Origin: UBA1794 sp031552405
GTDB lineage: Bacteria > Bacteroidota > Bacteroidia > Bacteroidales > Bacteroidaceae
Direction of reading: 5' to 3'
Assembly (NCBI GenBank): GCA_031552405.1
Contig: JAVBMN010000004.1
Coordinates: 1-54,292 of the forward strand
DNA length: 54,292 bases
In this document: piece by piece, positions 1 through 7,115 of the stretch
Numbering within the stretch: position 1 is the stretch's first letter
How the letters are laid out: each line of letters opens with the position of its first letter
Notes under the pieces: generated by a model
What the model was told of the DNA's origin: nothing
Databases searched by the model: none
Seen by the model: only the letters and a program-made list of their open reading frames with translations
Made by a program: the position numbers and the translations under genes

Positions 1-18
1 TGGAAAATCCGTTCGAAG

Positions 19-88
19 TTGCCCCCCACTCGCCAATTCAAAGTGATCCCCTTCGCCAACGGAAATTGACCCCGTTTGCCGATTAAAA
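19..88 (+). repeat. IS21 left-end tandem terminal repeats
   Basis: Three consecutive units of about 23 bp begin near 19, 43 and 66. Each has a (T)TG-N-CCCC core followed by GCC and an A-rich end, and a partial fourth TTGACCCC follows near 89. Multiple terminal repeats of this sort are the usual IstA-binding sites of IS21 elements; that role is inferred from the family. Confidence 0.7.
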
Positions 89-174
89 TTGACCCCGTCA
101 AAACAAGTACCTGAGTAATTGTTTGTAAGCCGTCGCAAAGCAGTTTCTTTAAACAAAATTTAAGGACTCTATTT

Positions 175-1731
175 ATGCCGAACAAACAAACGAGTATGCA
201 AAAAATCCGTCAGGTATTGCGCTGTTACGCGCAAGGAAAGGGAACTAAAGCGATGAGCAGTATGCTCAGCCTTTCCCGTAACACTATTAAAAAGTATCTC
301 CAAAAGTTCCAGTCACTTGATCTAAGTTACGAAGAAGCCTTGGAGTTAAGTGATTCAGAACTTGCCGAGCTGTTCCACGAGAAGCCATCAGATGTTCCTA
401 TTTCAACACGCCAAGCCGATTTGGAGAAGTTACTACCTTCTTACTGTAAACGCCTTAAGCGTAAAGGAATGACCCGTGAGATGCTTCATAAAGAATATAT
501 GGAACAACATCCGGATGGCTATGGCCGTTCCCGCTTCAACGGTTACATCCAACGTTATGAACAGCAATCCCGCCCCATCATGCACCTGGAACATAAGGCC
601 GGTGATAAAGTATTTATCGATTTTGCCGGAAGTAAGCAATCTATGGTGGATGCTTCCACCGGTGAGATTATAGAAGTGGAAGTGTTTGTGGCCATTCTAC
701 CCTGCAGCCAGCTTACTTATGTAGAAGCCGTACCAAGCCAAAAGAAAGAAGATCTGATCATGGCCTGCGAACATGCTTTATTCTATTTTGAAGGGGTTCC
801 CCAAGTCATTGTTCCGGATAATTTAAAATCCGCCGTAACCAAAAGCAGTAAATACGAAGCCATCATCAACGACGATTTTGCCTCGTTCGCCGAACACTAC
901 GGATGCACCGTTATCCCCACCCGCGCCTATAAACCCCGTGACAAGGCTTTGGTGGAAGGAGCCGTCAAACTAATCTACCGCAGCATTTACACCCGTCTGG
1001 AAGGGCGTATCTTCCACGACCTTGATAGCCTGAACGCCGCTATCCGTGTAGCCCTTGAAGTACACAATAATACCCCATTCTCTGGTCGTGATTACAGCCG
1101 CCGTGAACAGTTTGAAGAAATAGAGAGAATGTACTTAAGCGGACTTAATCCTATACGGCACGAGCTCAAGAAGCAATCTGTAGTAACGGTAATGAAGAAT
1201 GGTCATATCAAATTAAGTGATGACCACCACTATTACAGTGTACCCAGCAAGCACATTGGCAATAAAGTAAAACTGCTGTATACCTCTCTTTTGGTGGAAG
1301 TCTATTACCGGTATGAGAAGATAGCTGAACATCCCCGTGATTACTCCCGTTACCGGTATACAACAGTTACAAACCATCTGGCTTCCCATCACCGTTACCA
1401 GACGGACTGGTGTGCGGAAAAATTCATTAGTGAAGCAGCCGTCATCCACCCTGACGTAGCTTCTTTCATAACCAAAGTGATCGAGTCCAAGACTCATCCT
1501 GAGCAAGCCTATAAGTCCTGTACAGGTATCTTAAGCTTTGTCCGCAGAGTGGGTGCCAAAAGACTTATAAATGCTTGCCGCTGGGCGGAAAGCTACGGAT
1601 TGTACAATTATCCGGCTGTCGATCAGATCCTCAAGAACCGACAGGATGAACTTCCATTGGAGAACAATACGGATTTAAACAAAGACACTCCGGAACATGA
1701 AAACATAAGGGGAAAAGAATATTATAAATAA
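175..1731 (+). CDS. istA: IS21-family transposase IstA
   Basis: This 518-residue DDE transposase cuts and joins the IS21 ends. An N-terminal helix-turn-helix is visible near residues 20-45 (TKAMSSMLSLSRNTIKKYL). The retroviral-integrase-like core follows, with acidic residues in FIDFAGS (about 148), VPDNLKSAV (about 218) and the Glu of VEGAVKL (about 262). The C-terminal half contains the beta-rich Mu-type domain seen in IstA. Length is normal for the family and the frame is intact, so it is probably active. It lies 17 bp upstream of istB, as expected for a co-transcribed pair. No strong ribosome-binding site is seen, normal for Bacteroidales. Confidence 0.95.
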   Translation: MPNKQTSMQKIRQVLRCYAQGKGTKAMSSMLSLSRNTIKKYLQKFQSLDLSYEEALELSDSELAELFHEKPSDVPISTRQADLEKLLPSYCKRLKRKGMTREMLHKEYMEQHPDGYGRSRFNGYIQRYEQQSRPIMHLEHKAGDKVFIDFAGSKQSMVDASTGEIIEVEVFVAILPCSQLTYVEAVPSQKKEDLIMACEHALFYFEGVPQVIVPDNLKSAVTKSSKYEAIINDDFASFAEHYGCTVIPTRAYKPRDKALVEGAVKLIYRSIYTRLEGRIFHDLDSLNAAIRVALEVHNNTPFSGRDYSRREQFEEIERMYLSGLNPIRHELKKQSVVTVMKNGHIKLSDDHHYYSVPSKHIGNKVKLLYTSLLVEVYYRYEKIAEHPRDYSRYRYTTVTNHLASHHRYQTDWCAEKFISEAAVIHPDVASFITKVIESKTHPEQAYKSCTGILSFVRRVGAKRLINACRWAESYGLYNYPAVDQILKNRQDELPLENNTDLNKDTPEHENIRGKEYYK

Positions 1732-1748
1732 ACGAATAAAATAGCAAT

Positions 1749-2480
1749 ATGGAAATGAATAAAGAAACATTGGAAAAAATGTCCCAGATGCATTTGCAGG
1801 GAATGTATTATGCATTTAAAACGAGTCTGGAGGCTTTACACAAAGAAAGTATGACTATAGACCAGTTCGTCTCATGGCTGGTCCTCTCGGAATGGGATGA
1901 CCGTCGTAACCGTGCTATACAAAGAGCTGTACGGCAGGCTTCGTTCCGTCATAAAGCGTCTATAGAAGAAATAGATTTTTGTATCGAAAGGGGATTGGAC
2001 CGTAATCAGGTCCAACGCCTGGCGGAGTTAAGTTTTATCGGCGAACACAAGGATCTGTTCGTTACCGGATCTACGGGAACAGGGAAAAGTTACCTGGCTT
2101 CAGCTTTGGGGTATCAAGCCTGCCAGAAAGGATATAAGGTGCTTTATTCAAATACTTCACGGCTGATGGGGGCACTCAAACATGCTAAAGCTAAAGGGAC
2201 AATACTGACAGATCTAAGAAAGATAGAAAGAATGGATCTGTTAATACTGGATGACTTTGGACTTCAACCTTTTGACGCTACAGCAAGAATGAACCTGTTG
2301 GATGTGATAGAGGACCGGTATGGAAAGAAATCAACCATTATCACTTCACAAATACCAGTGAAAGACTGGCACGATGTAATTGGTGATAAAACCGTGGCTG
2401 ATGCCGTACTGGACCGCATCGTTCATCAGGCCATCCGGATTGAACTCTACGGAGAATCACTCAGAAAGAAGAGAATTTAA
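1749..2480 (+). CDS. istB: IS21-family helper ATPase IstB
   Basis: This 243-residue AAA+ ATPase related to DnaC is the target-selection and helper protein of IS21 transposition. The Walker A motif is GSTGTGKSYLAS (about residues 107-118) and Walker B is LLILDDFGL (about 168-176). An N-terminal helical region precedes the ATPase core. Length matches the family and no lesion is visible. It follows istA closely and ends about 110 bp before the right terminal repeat. Confidence 0.95.
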   Translation: MEMNKETLEKMSQMHLQGMYYAFKTSLEALHKESMTIDQFVSWLVLSEWDDRRNRAIQRAVRQASFRHKASIEEIDFCIERGLDRNQVQRLAELSFIGEHKDLFVTGSTGTGKSYLASALGYQACQKGYKVLYSNTSRLMGALKHAKAKGTILTDLRKIERMDLLILDDFGLQPFDATARMNLLDVIEDRYGKKSTIITSQIPVKDWHDVIGDKTVADAVLDRIVHQAIRIELYGESLRKKRI

Positions 2481-2588
2481 AATAAATGATTACTTTTGTG
2501 AAATTAAATTAAGTATAAACCAGGCAGAATAAATGCTTTTGGACACTAAAAAAACAATACTAATCTACATAGTTTTGACCAACAACTA

Positions 2589-2640
2589 CAAGGGGTCAAT
2601 TTAAAATGGCCGAAGGGGGTCACAATCATTGGAATTTCCA
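2589..2640 (-). repeat. IS21 right-end terminal repeat
   Basis: Read on the minus strand this segment gives a TGGAAATTCCA end, then GTGACCCCCTTCGGCC, then AAATTGACCCC. It matches the left end (GTGATCCCCTTCGCC and AAATTGACCCC) in inverse orientation. This defines the right side of the element. Confidence 0.75.
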
Positions 2641-2705
2641 TCCTTGCTCATTCCGACATTTACGGAGCAATGTGGGATGATTACGGGGACAAAGATACTA
2701 CATAA
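2631..2705 (+). pseudogene. C-terminal remnant of a gene cut by the IS21 insertion
   Basis: Directly after the IS, one frame reads GISILAHSDIYGAMWDDYGD and then KDTT before a TAA at 2703. The composition is that of an ordinary soluble protein and no start codon lies between it and the IS, so it looks like the tail of a gene whose front lies beyond the left edge. The first few codons may overlap the IS end. The protein family cannot be named from so short a piece. Confidence 0.5.
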
Positions 2706-2712
2706 TACTACA
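2695..2712. promoter_or_regulatory. Direct-repeat operator candidate, copy 1
   Basis: The 18-bp sequence ATACTACATAATACTACA consists of two ATACTACA units spaced 10 bp apart, one helical turn. It overlaps a minus-strand TATCTTTG element (2690-2697), which fits the Bacteroides -7 consensus. An identical 18-bp site with the same overlap lies at 3372. The leftward promoter would read into the IS, so this copy may be a relic or control something now disrupted. Operator function is inferred. Confidence 0.5.
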
Positions 2713-2814
2713 ACCACAAGTGAAGCGTTGTATATTGTTGTATTTTGGGCGTAATTTAGACTGTTTTTAAATAAAATATGAATATTAAATATTGAATATT
2801 AAACAAATAACAAT

Positions 2815-3165
2815 ATGGGAAAATGCGGAACTTCTAATTGGGTGGGAAAAAGTGGGGAGAAATACACTTTTGATACGTATACGCTGGATACGGTTTTTAA
2901 CGGTGGAATAGAAAGTAATTATATTTTTGCAAAACCCGCAAAAGATCAAAATGTAATATATCCTATATATATAGGAGAGGGTATCCTTAAAGATCGAATT
3001 GAGTACCGAATCAACGAAGGAAGGGTGCAGCAGAAGGGTTGTGATCGTGTTTGCATAATGCGGAATAATAGTGAGAGAAGTCGTAAATTTATAGAGGGGG
3101 ATTTGCTGGCGGCATTTCCATCAGCATACGAACCTTTAGGGTGTAATATAAAAAAAGGAGGTTAA
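2815..3165 (+). CDS. GIY-YIG-like small protein
   Basis: This 116-residue protein carries a likely GIY-YIG nuclease-type fold. The visible signature is NYIFAK, then PIYIGEG about ten residues later, a basic LKDRI helix, the Glu-containing helix RSRKFIEGDLLAAFPS and a closing PLGCN with the expected Asn. Such domains cut DNA or, in degenerate forms, only bind it; activity cannot be decided from sequence. It lies between the IS-disrupted gene tail and a phage-type repressor. The AT-rich leader (2713-2814) contains short repeats of AATATTAAA. The stop overlaps the end of the convergent small ORF by four bases. Confidence 0.6.
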   Translation: MGKCGTSNWVGKSGEKYTFDTYTLDTVFNGGIESNYIFAKPAKDQNVIYPIYIGEGILKDRIEYRINEGRVQQKGCDRVCIMRNNSERSRKFIEGDLLAAFPSAYEPLGCNIKKGG

Positions 3166-3350
3166 TCTTTTTGAGTTAACTCATCATCAGCTTCTAATTT
3201 CGCCGCACTAATTACCATATAGGTTATCCCGCCAGATTCCCCCGCCAGTATATTGGGGAAAATGGAGAATCCAAACAACTTCAATATTTTGTATGCAATA
3301 TGGTTCTTTAGGAAAAGATACTGATTCATGCGAGAGGTTTCTAATTTCAT
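3162..3350 (-). CDS. Possible small protein divergent from the repressor
   Basis: The 62-residue product has no family I recognise. It is basic and hydrophobic in its N-terminal half, followed by a Gly-rich stretch and a strand-like ITYMVISAAKLEADDE. Support for it being real is the minus-strand TATATTTG -7 element at 3367-3374, about 17 bp upstream of the ATG, overlapped by the repeated operator site. A small gene divergent from an S24 repressor would fit a Cro- or excisionase-like position, but the sequence does not show a clear helix-turn-helix. Moderate to low confidence. Confidence 0.35.
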   Translation of the reverse strand: MKLETSRMNQYLFLKNHIAYKILKLFGFSIFPNILAGESGGITYMVISAAKLEADDELTQKD

Positions 3351-3366
3351 ACAAGCTGTTTTTTTG

Positions 3367-3389
3367 CAAATATACTACATAATACTACA
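3367..3389. promoter_or_regulatory. Divergent promoter with direct-repeat operator, copy 2
   Basis: ATACTACATAATACTACA at 3372-3389 is identical to the site at 2695 and overlaps a minus-strand TATATTTG element (3367-3374) by three bases, as copy 1 does. It sits 14 bp before the repressor ATG at 3403, so a protein bound here could control both the repressor and the leftward small ORF. The S24 repressor itself is the natural candidate ligand; this is inference. Confidence 0.55.
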
Positions 3390-3402
3390 TTAAAATTCAA
3401 TT

Positions 3403-4089
3403 ATGGAAAAAAAAGACCATCGATTAAATGAACTTCTTTTAGACTTAAAACTAAATCCAAAAGAATTTGCTGAATCAATCGGATTAAAGAGGGTTGATAG
3501 AATATACTTTGTTCTGAATGGAAGAAATGATATATCCACAGATCTTGCTCGAATAATTAATGGTAAATACCCGAACGTTAGCATTGAATGGCTTCTTACT
3601 GGCGGAGGAAGGATGCTTAACCCTCCCCACAGCGATGTAAACTACATCGCCCCTTATATCAACGAGGACTTAATAGCGGTACCCTATGTATCTGTTGATG
3701 CCGCGGCCTCTTTCGTGGAAAGCTTATACGAAATGGAATACGACATTGACACCTATGGCATAATGCCAGAAGAAGGAGAAACGCTTAGCGATGGAACGTA
3801 CACAGTGTTTCAGATAAAAGGTAATAGCATGGAACCTACAATTCCTGATGGAACTAAAATACTTGCAAAGAAAATCTGCGAAGGGAAGTGGGAAGAGTCC
3901 AGCGGAGTGATAGTAATCGTTTACGGGAAAACGTTATCCGTAAAACGGATACTTAAAAACAGCTTGTTCAATAGCAATATACTGACGATCAAAGCCGATA
4001 ACCCTGTTCACGGGCAAATAGACGTGGAAAGAAGGGAAATTAGAGCTATGTGGCAGGCTGTTAGGGTGGTTAGTCAGAAAATCATCTGA
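3403..4089 (+). CDS. S24/LexA-like phage-type repressor
   Basis: This 228-residue protein combines an N-terminal helix-turn-helix (about residues 5-65) with a C-terminal S24 peptidase domain. The catalytic Ser lies in GNSMEPTIPDG (about 141) and the Lys in LSVKRIL (about 182), giving the Ser-Lys dyad of LexA and CI-type proteins. Such proteins repress mobile-element promoters and cleave themselves after DNA damage through RecA filaments. It begins 14 bp after a direct-repeat operator. No phage structural or replication genes are nearby, so it belongs to a remnant or small integrative element, or regulates the local cargo genes. Confidence 0.9.
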   Translation: MEKKDHRLNELLLDLKLNPKEFAESIGLKRVDRIYFVLNGRNDISTDLARIINGKYPNVSIEWLLTGGGRMLNPPHSDVNYIAPYINEDLIAVPYVSVDAAASFVESLYEMEYDIDTYGIMPEEGETLSDGTYTVFQIKGNSMEPTIPDGTKILAKKICEGKWEESSGVIVIVYGKTLSVKRILKNSLFNSNILTIKADNPVHGQIDVERREIRAMWQAVRVVSQKII

Positions 4090-4134
4090 AAATAGATTGA
4101 TAAAAAACACAACAATAAAATAGATAAATTGACT

Positions 4135-4482
4135 ATGGAATTATATTGTATTTGGCTTGCTGTTTTAGTTTCTTCTGCATTCATATTAGGGGAGAAAGGG
4201 CATGGATTTGAAGGTCGTTGGATCCTTGTGAAACTGTTCTACTTGATGTTTGGGGTTGTTGGATTTCTCGCATTCGCCGGACTAATGATTACTGGCATGT
4301 TTCAGTTTACTTGGTGGATTGTGTTATTGATACCTATTATTTCCAATATTGTAGTAATGCCTATCTTTTTAAGAATTTATAGACTTCTCCCTTTTCCGGT
4401 CTATATAATAGCCGATATCTTACTGGCTACAGTAGAGGTTTATTCGATCTGCAAACTTGTCTATATAGCTTTTTATGAGTAA
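4135..4482 (+). CDS. Small membrane protein of unknown function
   Basis: The ATG at 4135 gives 115 residues with about four hydrophobic segments (near 3-20, 30-53, 57-77 and 87-112) joined by short loops. A TTG two codons upstream is less likely as start. I recognise no family. It follows the repressor by 45 bp and precedes a lipoprotein gene by 34 bp in the same direction, so the three may be co-transcribed. Confidence 0.65.
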   Translation: MELYCIWLAVLVSSAFILGEKGHGFEGRWILVKLFYLMFGVVGFLAFAGLMITGMFQFTWWIVLLIPIISNIVVMPIFLRIYRLLPFPVYIIADILLATVEVYSICKLVYIAFYE

Positions 4483-4516
4483 CCAATAATGAATAATAAA
4501 AATAGAGAAAACAACA

Positions 4517-5395
4517 ATGAAAAAAGTATTACTCATAAGCCTTGTAGCCTTATTGTCTGCGTGTTCCACCACGTATTATCAAGTATACACCATTCAGTCG
4601 AGCGACACCGAGAAGACAAAAGCAAATAAGTATGTTTACGAAGATGATAACTGTCTTGTGATGTACAACTTCTGGAGAGATGGAGGATCGCCTGGCTTTA
4701 CGTTTTATAACAATACTGATTCAATCATATATGTAGACCTGAGCAAATCTTTCTTTGTACGCAATGGAATTGCGTATGATTACTTTCTGAATAGAAGCTG
4801 GAGTTTTGACGAAAGGCACTCTTCCTCTAAATCCTCAGCTGAAACACAGAGTAAATCTACGTCACATTCTGCAGGGATTGAATTGGATATATATGGGGTT
4901 TTGCGTGGCTATAATTATCCCGCAAAGGTAGGTATTAGTTACGGAGTCAATAATTCAAAAGGATCTTCTACTTATAACTCTTCAACGCTTGAGTTGCAAT
5001 CAGGCAGAGGGGTGTCTGTAAATGAAAGTCCAATTATACCCATCCCACCAAAGGCTTTCAAGAGTATTGATGAGTACATAATAAACAGAGGGGTGATAGA
5101 TGATTGCAATGAAAAAGCGCTTTATCCTAAAACTTCTTTTTCGTACACATATCTCGAAAAAGAATCTCCTATTACGTTCCAAAACTACATCACCTATAAG
5201 CTGAGTAGTGGTGAGACAAAGGTTGTAACCAATTCTTTTTGGGTTTCAGGCACGACAAACTGCCCCGAGAAAGAAGCATTAGTCAAATTGGATAAAGATG
5301 GATGCGGGAAAGCTTTGTCAAATTCAATAAGGGTGCTTAAGGAGGGTTTTGCAGCCCCAAATAAATTTTATGTAGTGTATACAAAGAAGTGGTAG
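4517..5395 (+). CDS. Predicted lipoprotein of unknown function
   Basis: The 292-residue product begins with a lipoprotein signal: MKK, a hydrophobic core and the lipobox LLSAC with Cys16. The mature part is beta-rich and polar, with a Ser-rich stretch around 97-115 and few Cys residues. I do not recognise the family. It is likely anchored in the outer membrane or periplasm. It follows a small membrane-protein gene, and a hairpin at 5572 may end the transcript. Confidence 0.75.
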   Translation: MKKVLLISLVALLSACSTTYYQVYTIQSSDTEKTKANKYVYEDDNCLVMYNFWRDGGSPGFTFYNNTDSIIYVDLSKSFFVRNGIAYDYFLNRSWSFDERHSSSKSSAETQSKSTSHSAGIELDIYGVLRGYNYPAKVGISYGVNNSKGSSTYNSSTLELQSGRGVSVNESPIIPIPPKAFKSIDEYIINRGVIDDCNEKALYPKTSFSYTYLEKESPITFQNYITYKLSSGETKVVTNSFWVSGTTNCPEKEALVKLDKDGCGKALSNSIRVLKEGFAAPNKFYVVYTKKW

Positions 5396-5571
5396 GTTCT
5401 CCTCGATCCGCATTGTCAAGTAACAAATAAAAGAATTTACTACTACGCGCAGATATGGTGCCTTTTTGTCTCTATACAAGATAGCACCTGCAAATAGGTT
5501 TAATACACGTAGCATATTGGATTATTCAAGCTGCGTTTTTATATGTTTTATTTTGTATTTGTGTTATATTA

Positions 5572-5612
5572 CAGCTGCTCCATCCGTGAGGATATGGGCG
5601 GCTATTTTTTTG
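5572..5612 (+). terminator. Possible rho-independent terminator
   Basis: The sequence AGCTGCTCCATCC, GTGA, GGATATGGGCGGCT can fold into an imperfect stem and is followed by a run of seven T. It lies about 180 bp after the lipoprotein stop. The stem has mismatches, so confidence is moderate. The rest of the 5396-5891 gap shows no gene; an imperfect repeat near 5801 and 5878 is listed separately. Confidence 0.45.
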
Positions 5613-5800
5613 TCGGGAAGCTTCGAGCGGACGGGTTAGTTTTGAAAACCGACAACATCACTCATCTATTATTTTCGAAACACAAACTTGCTTAAGGATT
5701 CAAACAGGGGTCACAAGAAGGATTAATTTCAATCAATTTGCAGAACAAAATAGAGTAAAAAGGTTGAACTTATCATTGCGTTGATGAAGATTTAACAGTC

Positions 5801-5898
5801 TGTGAGCATCCCGATTTGGGAATAGTGATTTAACATGCTAAATATCAGACCTTAACAACAGTTCCAAGAAAGTCATTTGTGAGCATAAAAATTTGGAA
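5801..5898 (+). repeat. Two imperfect TGTGAGCAT repeats before the SH3 gene
   Basis: TGTGAGCATCCCGATTTGGGAA (5801) and TGTGAGCATAAAAATTTGGAAA (5878) share TGTGAGCAT, ATTTGG and flanking A residues, 77 bp apart. The second copy overlaps the -33 element of the 5892-5924 promoter. They could bind a regulator or be a short duplication. Confidence 0.35.
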
Positions 5899-5924
5899 AC
5901 AAGAAATGGGGGTGCGTATCTTTG
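5892..5924 (+). promoter_or_regulatory. Bacteroides-type promoter of the SH3/DUF3761 gene
   Basis: A TTTG -33 element (5892-5895) and a TATCTTTG -7 element (5917-5924) are separated by 21 bp, matching the Bacteroides consensus. Transcription would start near 5931, so the start codon of the following gene must be the ATG at 5959 and not an in-frame ATG at 5893. Confidence 0.7.
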
Positions 5925-5958
5925 CAGGTGTGAAACATATTTTAATACCATAAATAAC

Positions 5959-6405
5959 ATGAAGAAGTTATTTTTTATCCTCTTTCAACTCCTCTTCACC
6001 CTAGCTCTCAACGCCCAGGGAATAACAAAGTACACATCCACCAATCTAAACATGCGTACTTCTCCGGATGCTTCATCCAAAGTTGTTACGGTTATACCGA
6101 AAGGGACATCCGTAGCTTTAGAGGAGGATTGCGACTGCGACTGGGTACCAGTTTCTTATGCCGGGAAGACAGGATACGTATCAGGAAAATACCTGACGAA
6201 GGAAAAAGTAAAGCCTGATGCTCCGAAAGCGACCGGACCAGTTAAATACTACACAAATTCCCAAGGGAATAAAGTACAGTCCCCTACCCGATACCCGTCT
6301 ACTCCGGCTGGGGCGACAGCGCTTTGCAGGGATGGAACTTACAGTTTTAGCCAAAGCAGGAGGGGGACTTGTTCGCATCATGGTGGGGTGGCGAGGTGGT
6401 TATAA
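5959..6405 (+). CDS. Secreted SH3b and DUF3761 protein
   Basis: The 148-residue product starts with a signal peptide (MKKLFFILFQLLFTLALNAQ). A bacterial SH3 domain follows (about 22-82), with the typical NMRTSPDASSKVVTVIPKGT segment and a GYVSGKYL end. The C-terminus (PAGATALCRDGTYSFS, then TCSHHGGVARWL) matches DUF3761, a small Cys-containing secreted domain. SH3b domains usually bind peptidoglycan or peptides. The gene stands alone behind its own promoter and precedes the AlaX gene by 58 bp. Confidence 0.8.
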   Translation: MKKLFFILFQLLFTLALNAQGITKYTSTNLNMRTSPDASSKVVTVIPKGTSVALEEDCDCDWVPVSYAGKTGYVSGKYLTKEKVKPDAPKATGPVKYYTNSQGNKVQSPTRYPSTPAGATALCRDGTYSFSQSRRGTCSHHGGVARWL

Positions 6406-6463
6406 TACATCATACTAAACATAATTAGAATATACATATAAATCAAATTTAAAAATCGTTTTT

Positions 6464-7111
6464 ATGAACACATTGAAACTATTTAATGAAGATGCTTATT
6501 CAAAAGATTTTAAAGCAACTGTAGTTAATATTATCGGAGAGAACAAAGTTGTTTTAGATGAAACCTATTTTTACCCAGAAGCGGGTGGACAGCCTTTTGA
6601 TACTGGAAGAATTGGGAATAGTAATGTAATCAATACCCAGATTGACAAGGAGACATCCGAGATATTCCATACAGTAGATGTGTCAACCCCTTTAACCATT
6701 GGAGAAAAAATTTCTTGTTCTATTGATTGGGATAAAAGATACAAATACATGCGTCTGCATAGTGCTTTGCATGTTTTGTATTTAGCATTTACGAGTAAAT
6801 ACGGAGAGTGCAAACTAAGAGGGGCTACAATTGAAGAAGAAAAAGCCCGTCTGGATGTCGAATATTTTGATGCTATAGATCTTGATCTTATCACCCAAAA
6901 GACTAATGATATAATTTCTTTAGATTTAGATATAACAACATATGCTGATCCTAATAAAAAAAATTATCGCTATTGGAAAATGGGAGATTTTCCAGAAATC
7001 CCATGTGGGGGAACGCATGTAAAAAACACATCAGAAATTGGTAATGCAACATGCAAAATAAAGAATAAAGGAAAACAAGGACAACGTATATATATAACAA
7101 TACAAAAATAG
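6464..7111 (+). CDS. AlaX-like alanyl-tRNA editing protein
   Basis: This 215-residue protein resembles the free-standing editing domain of alanyl-tRNA synthetase, which hydrolyses mischarged Ser- or Gly-tRNA(Ala). The signature is complete: YPEAGGQPFDTG (about 38-49), the zinc motif HSALH (about 100-104) and CGGTH (about 180-184). Its context is unusual. The stop is four bases before the start of a radical SAM/SPASM gene, which itself overlaps a membrane-protein gene. That suggests a dedicated role in the cassette, acting on aminoacyl-tRNA or a related acyl substrate, rather than housekeeping editing. The family call is firm and the cassette role is inference. Confidence 0.85.
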   Translation: MNTLKLFNEDAYSKDFKATVVNIIGENKVVLDETYFYPEAGGQPFDTGRIGNSNVINTQIDKETSEIFHTVDVSTPLTIGEKISCSIDWDKRYKYMRLHSALHVLYLAFTSKYGECKLRGATIEEEKARLDVEYFDAIDLDLITQKTNDIISLDLDITTYADPNKKNYRYWKMGDFPEIPCGGTHVKNTSEIGNATCKIKNKGKQGQRIYITIQK

Positions 7112-7115
7112 TACT

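Larger units (their letters stand above)
1..2640 (+). mobile_element. IS21-family insertion sequence
   Basis: The element holds an istA-istB gene pair bounded by related inverted terminal sequences. The left side carries tandem copies of a roughly 23-bp unit containing TTGACCCC or a variant; the right side carries the matching GGGGTCAATT and GGGGGTCA in inverse orientation. The outermost match is TGGAAAATCC at the window start against TGGAATTTCCA at 2630-2640, so the left end may coincide with or lie just outside the window edge. The exact ends and any target duplication cannot be settled here. It interrupts a gene whose tail continues to 2705. Confidence 0.85.

Noticed and set aside
2689..3389. 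ATACTACA repeats as a CRISPR array
   Set aside because: There are only two 18-bp copies 677 bp apart, without spacers of even size or cas genes.
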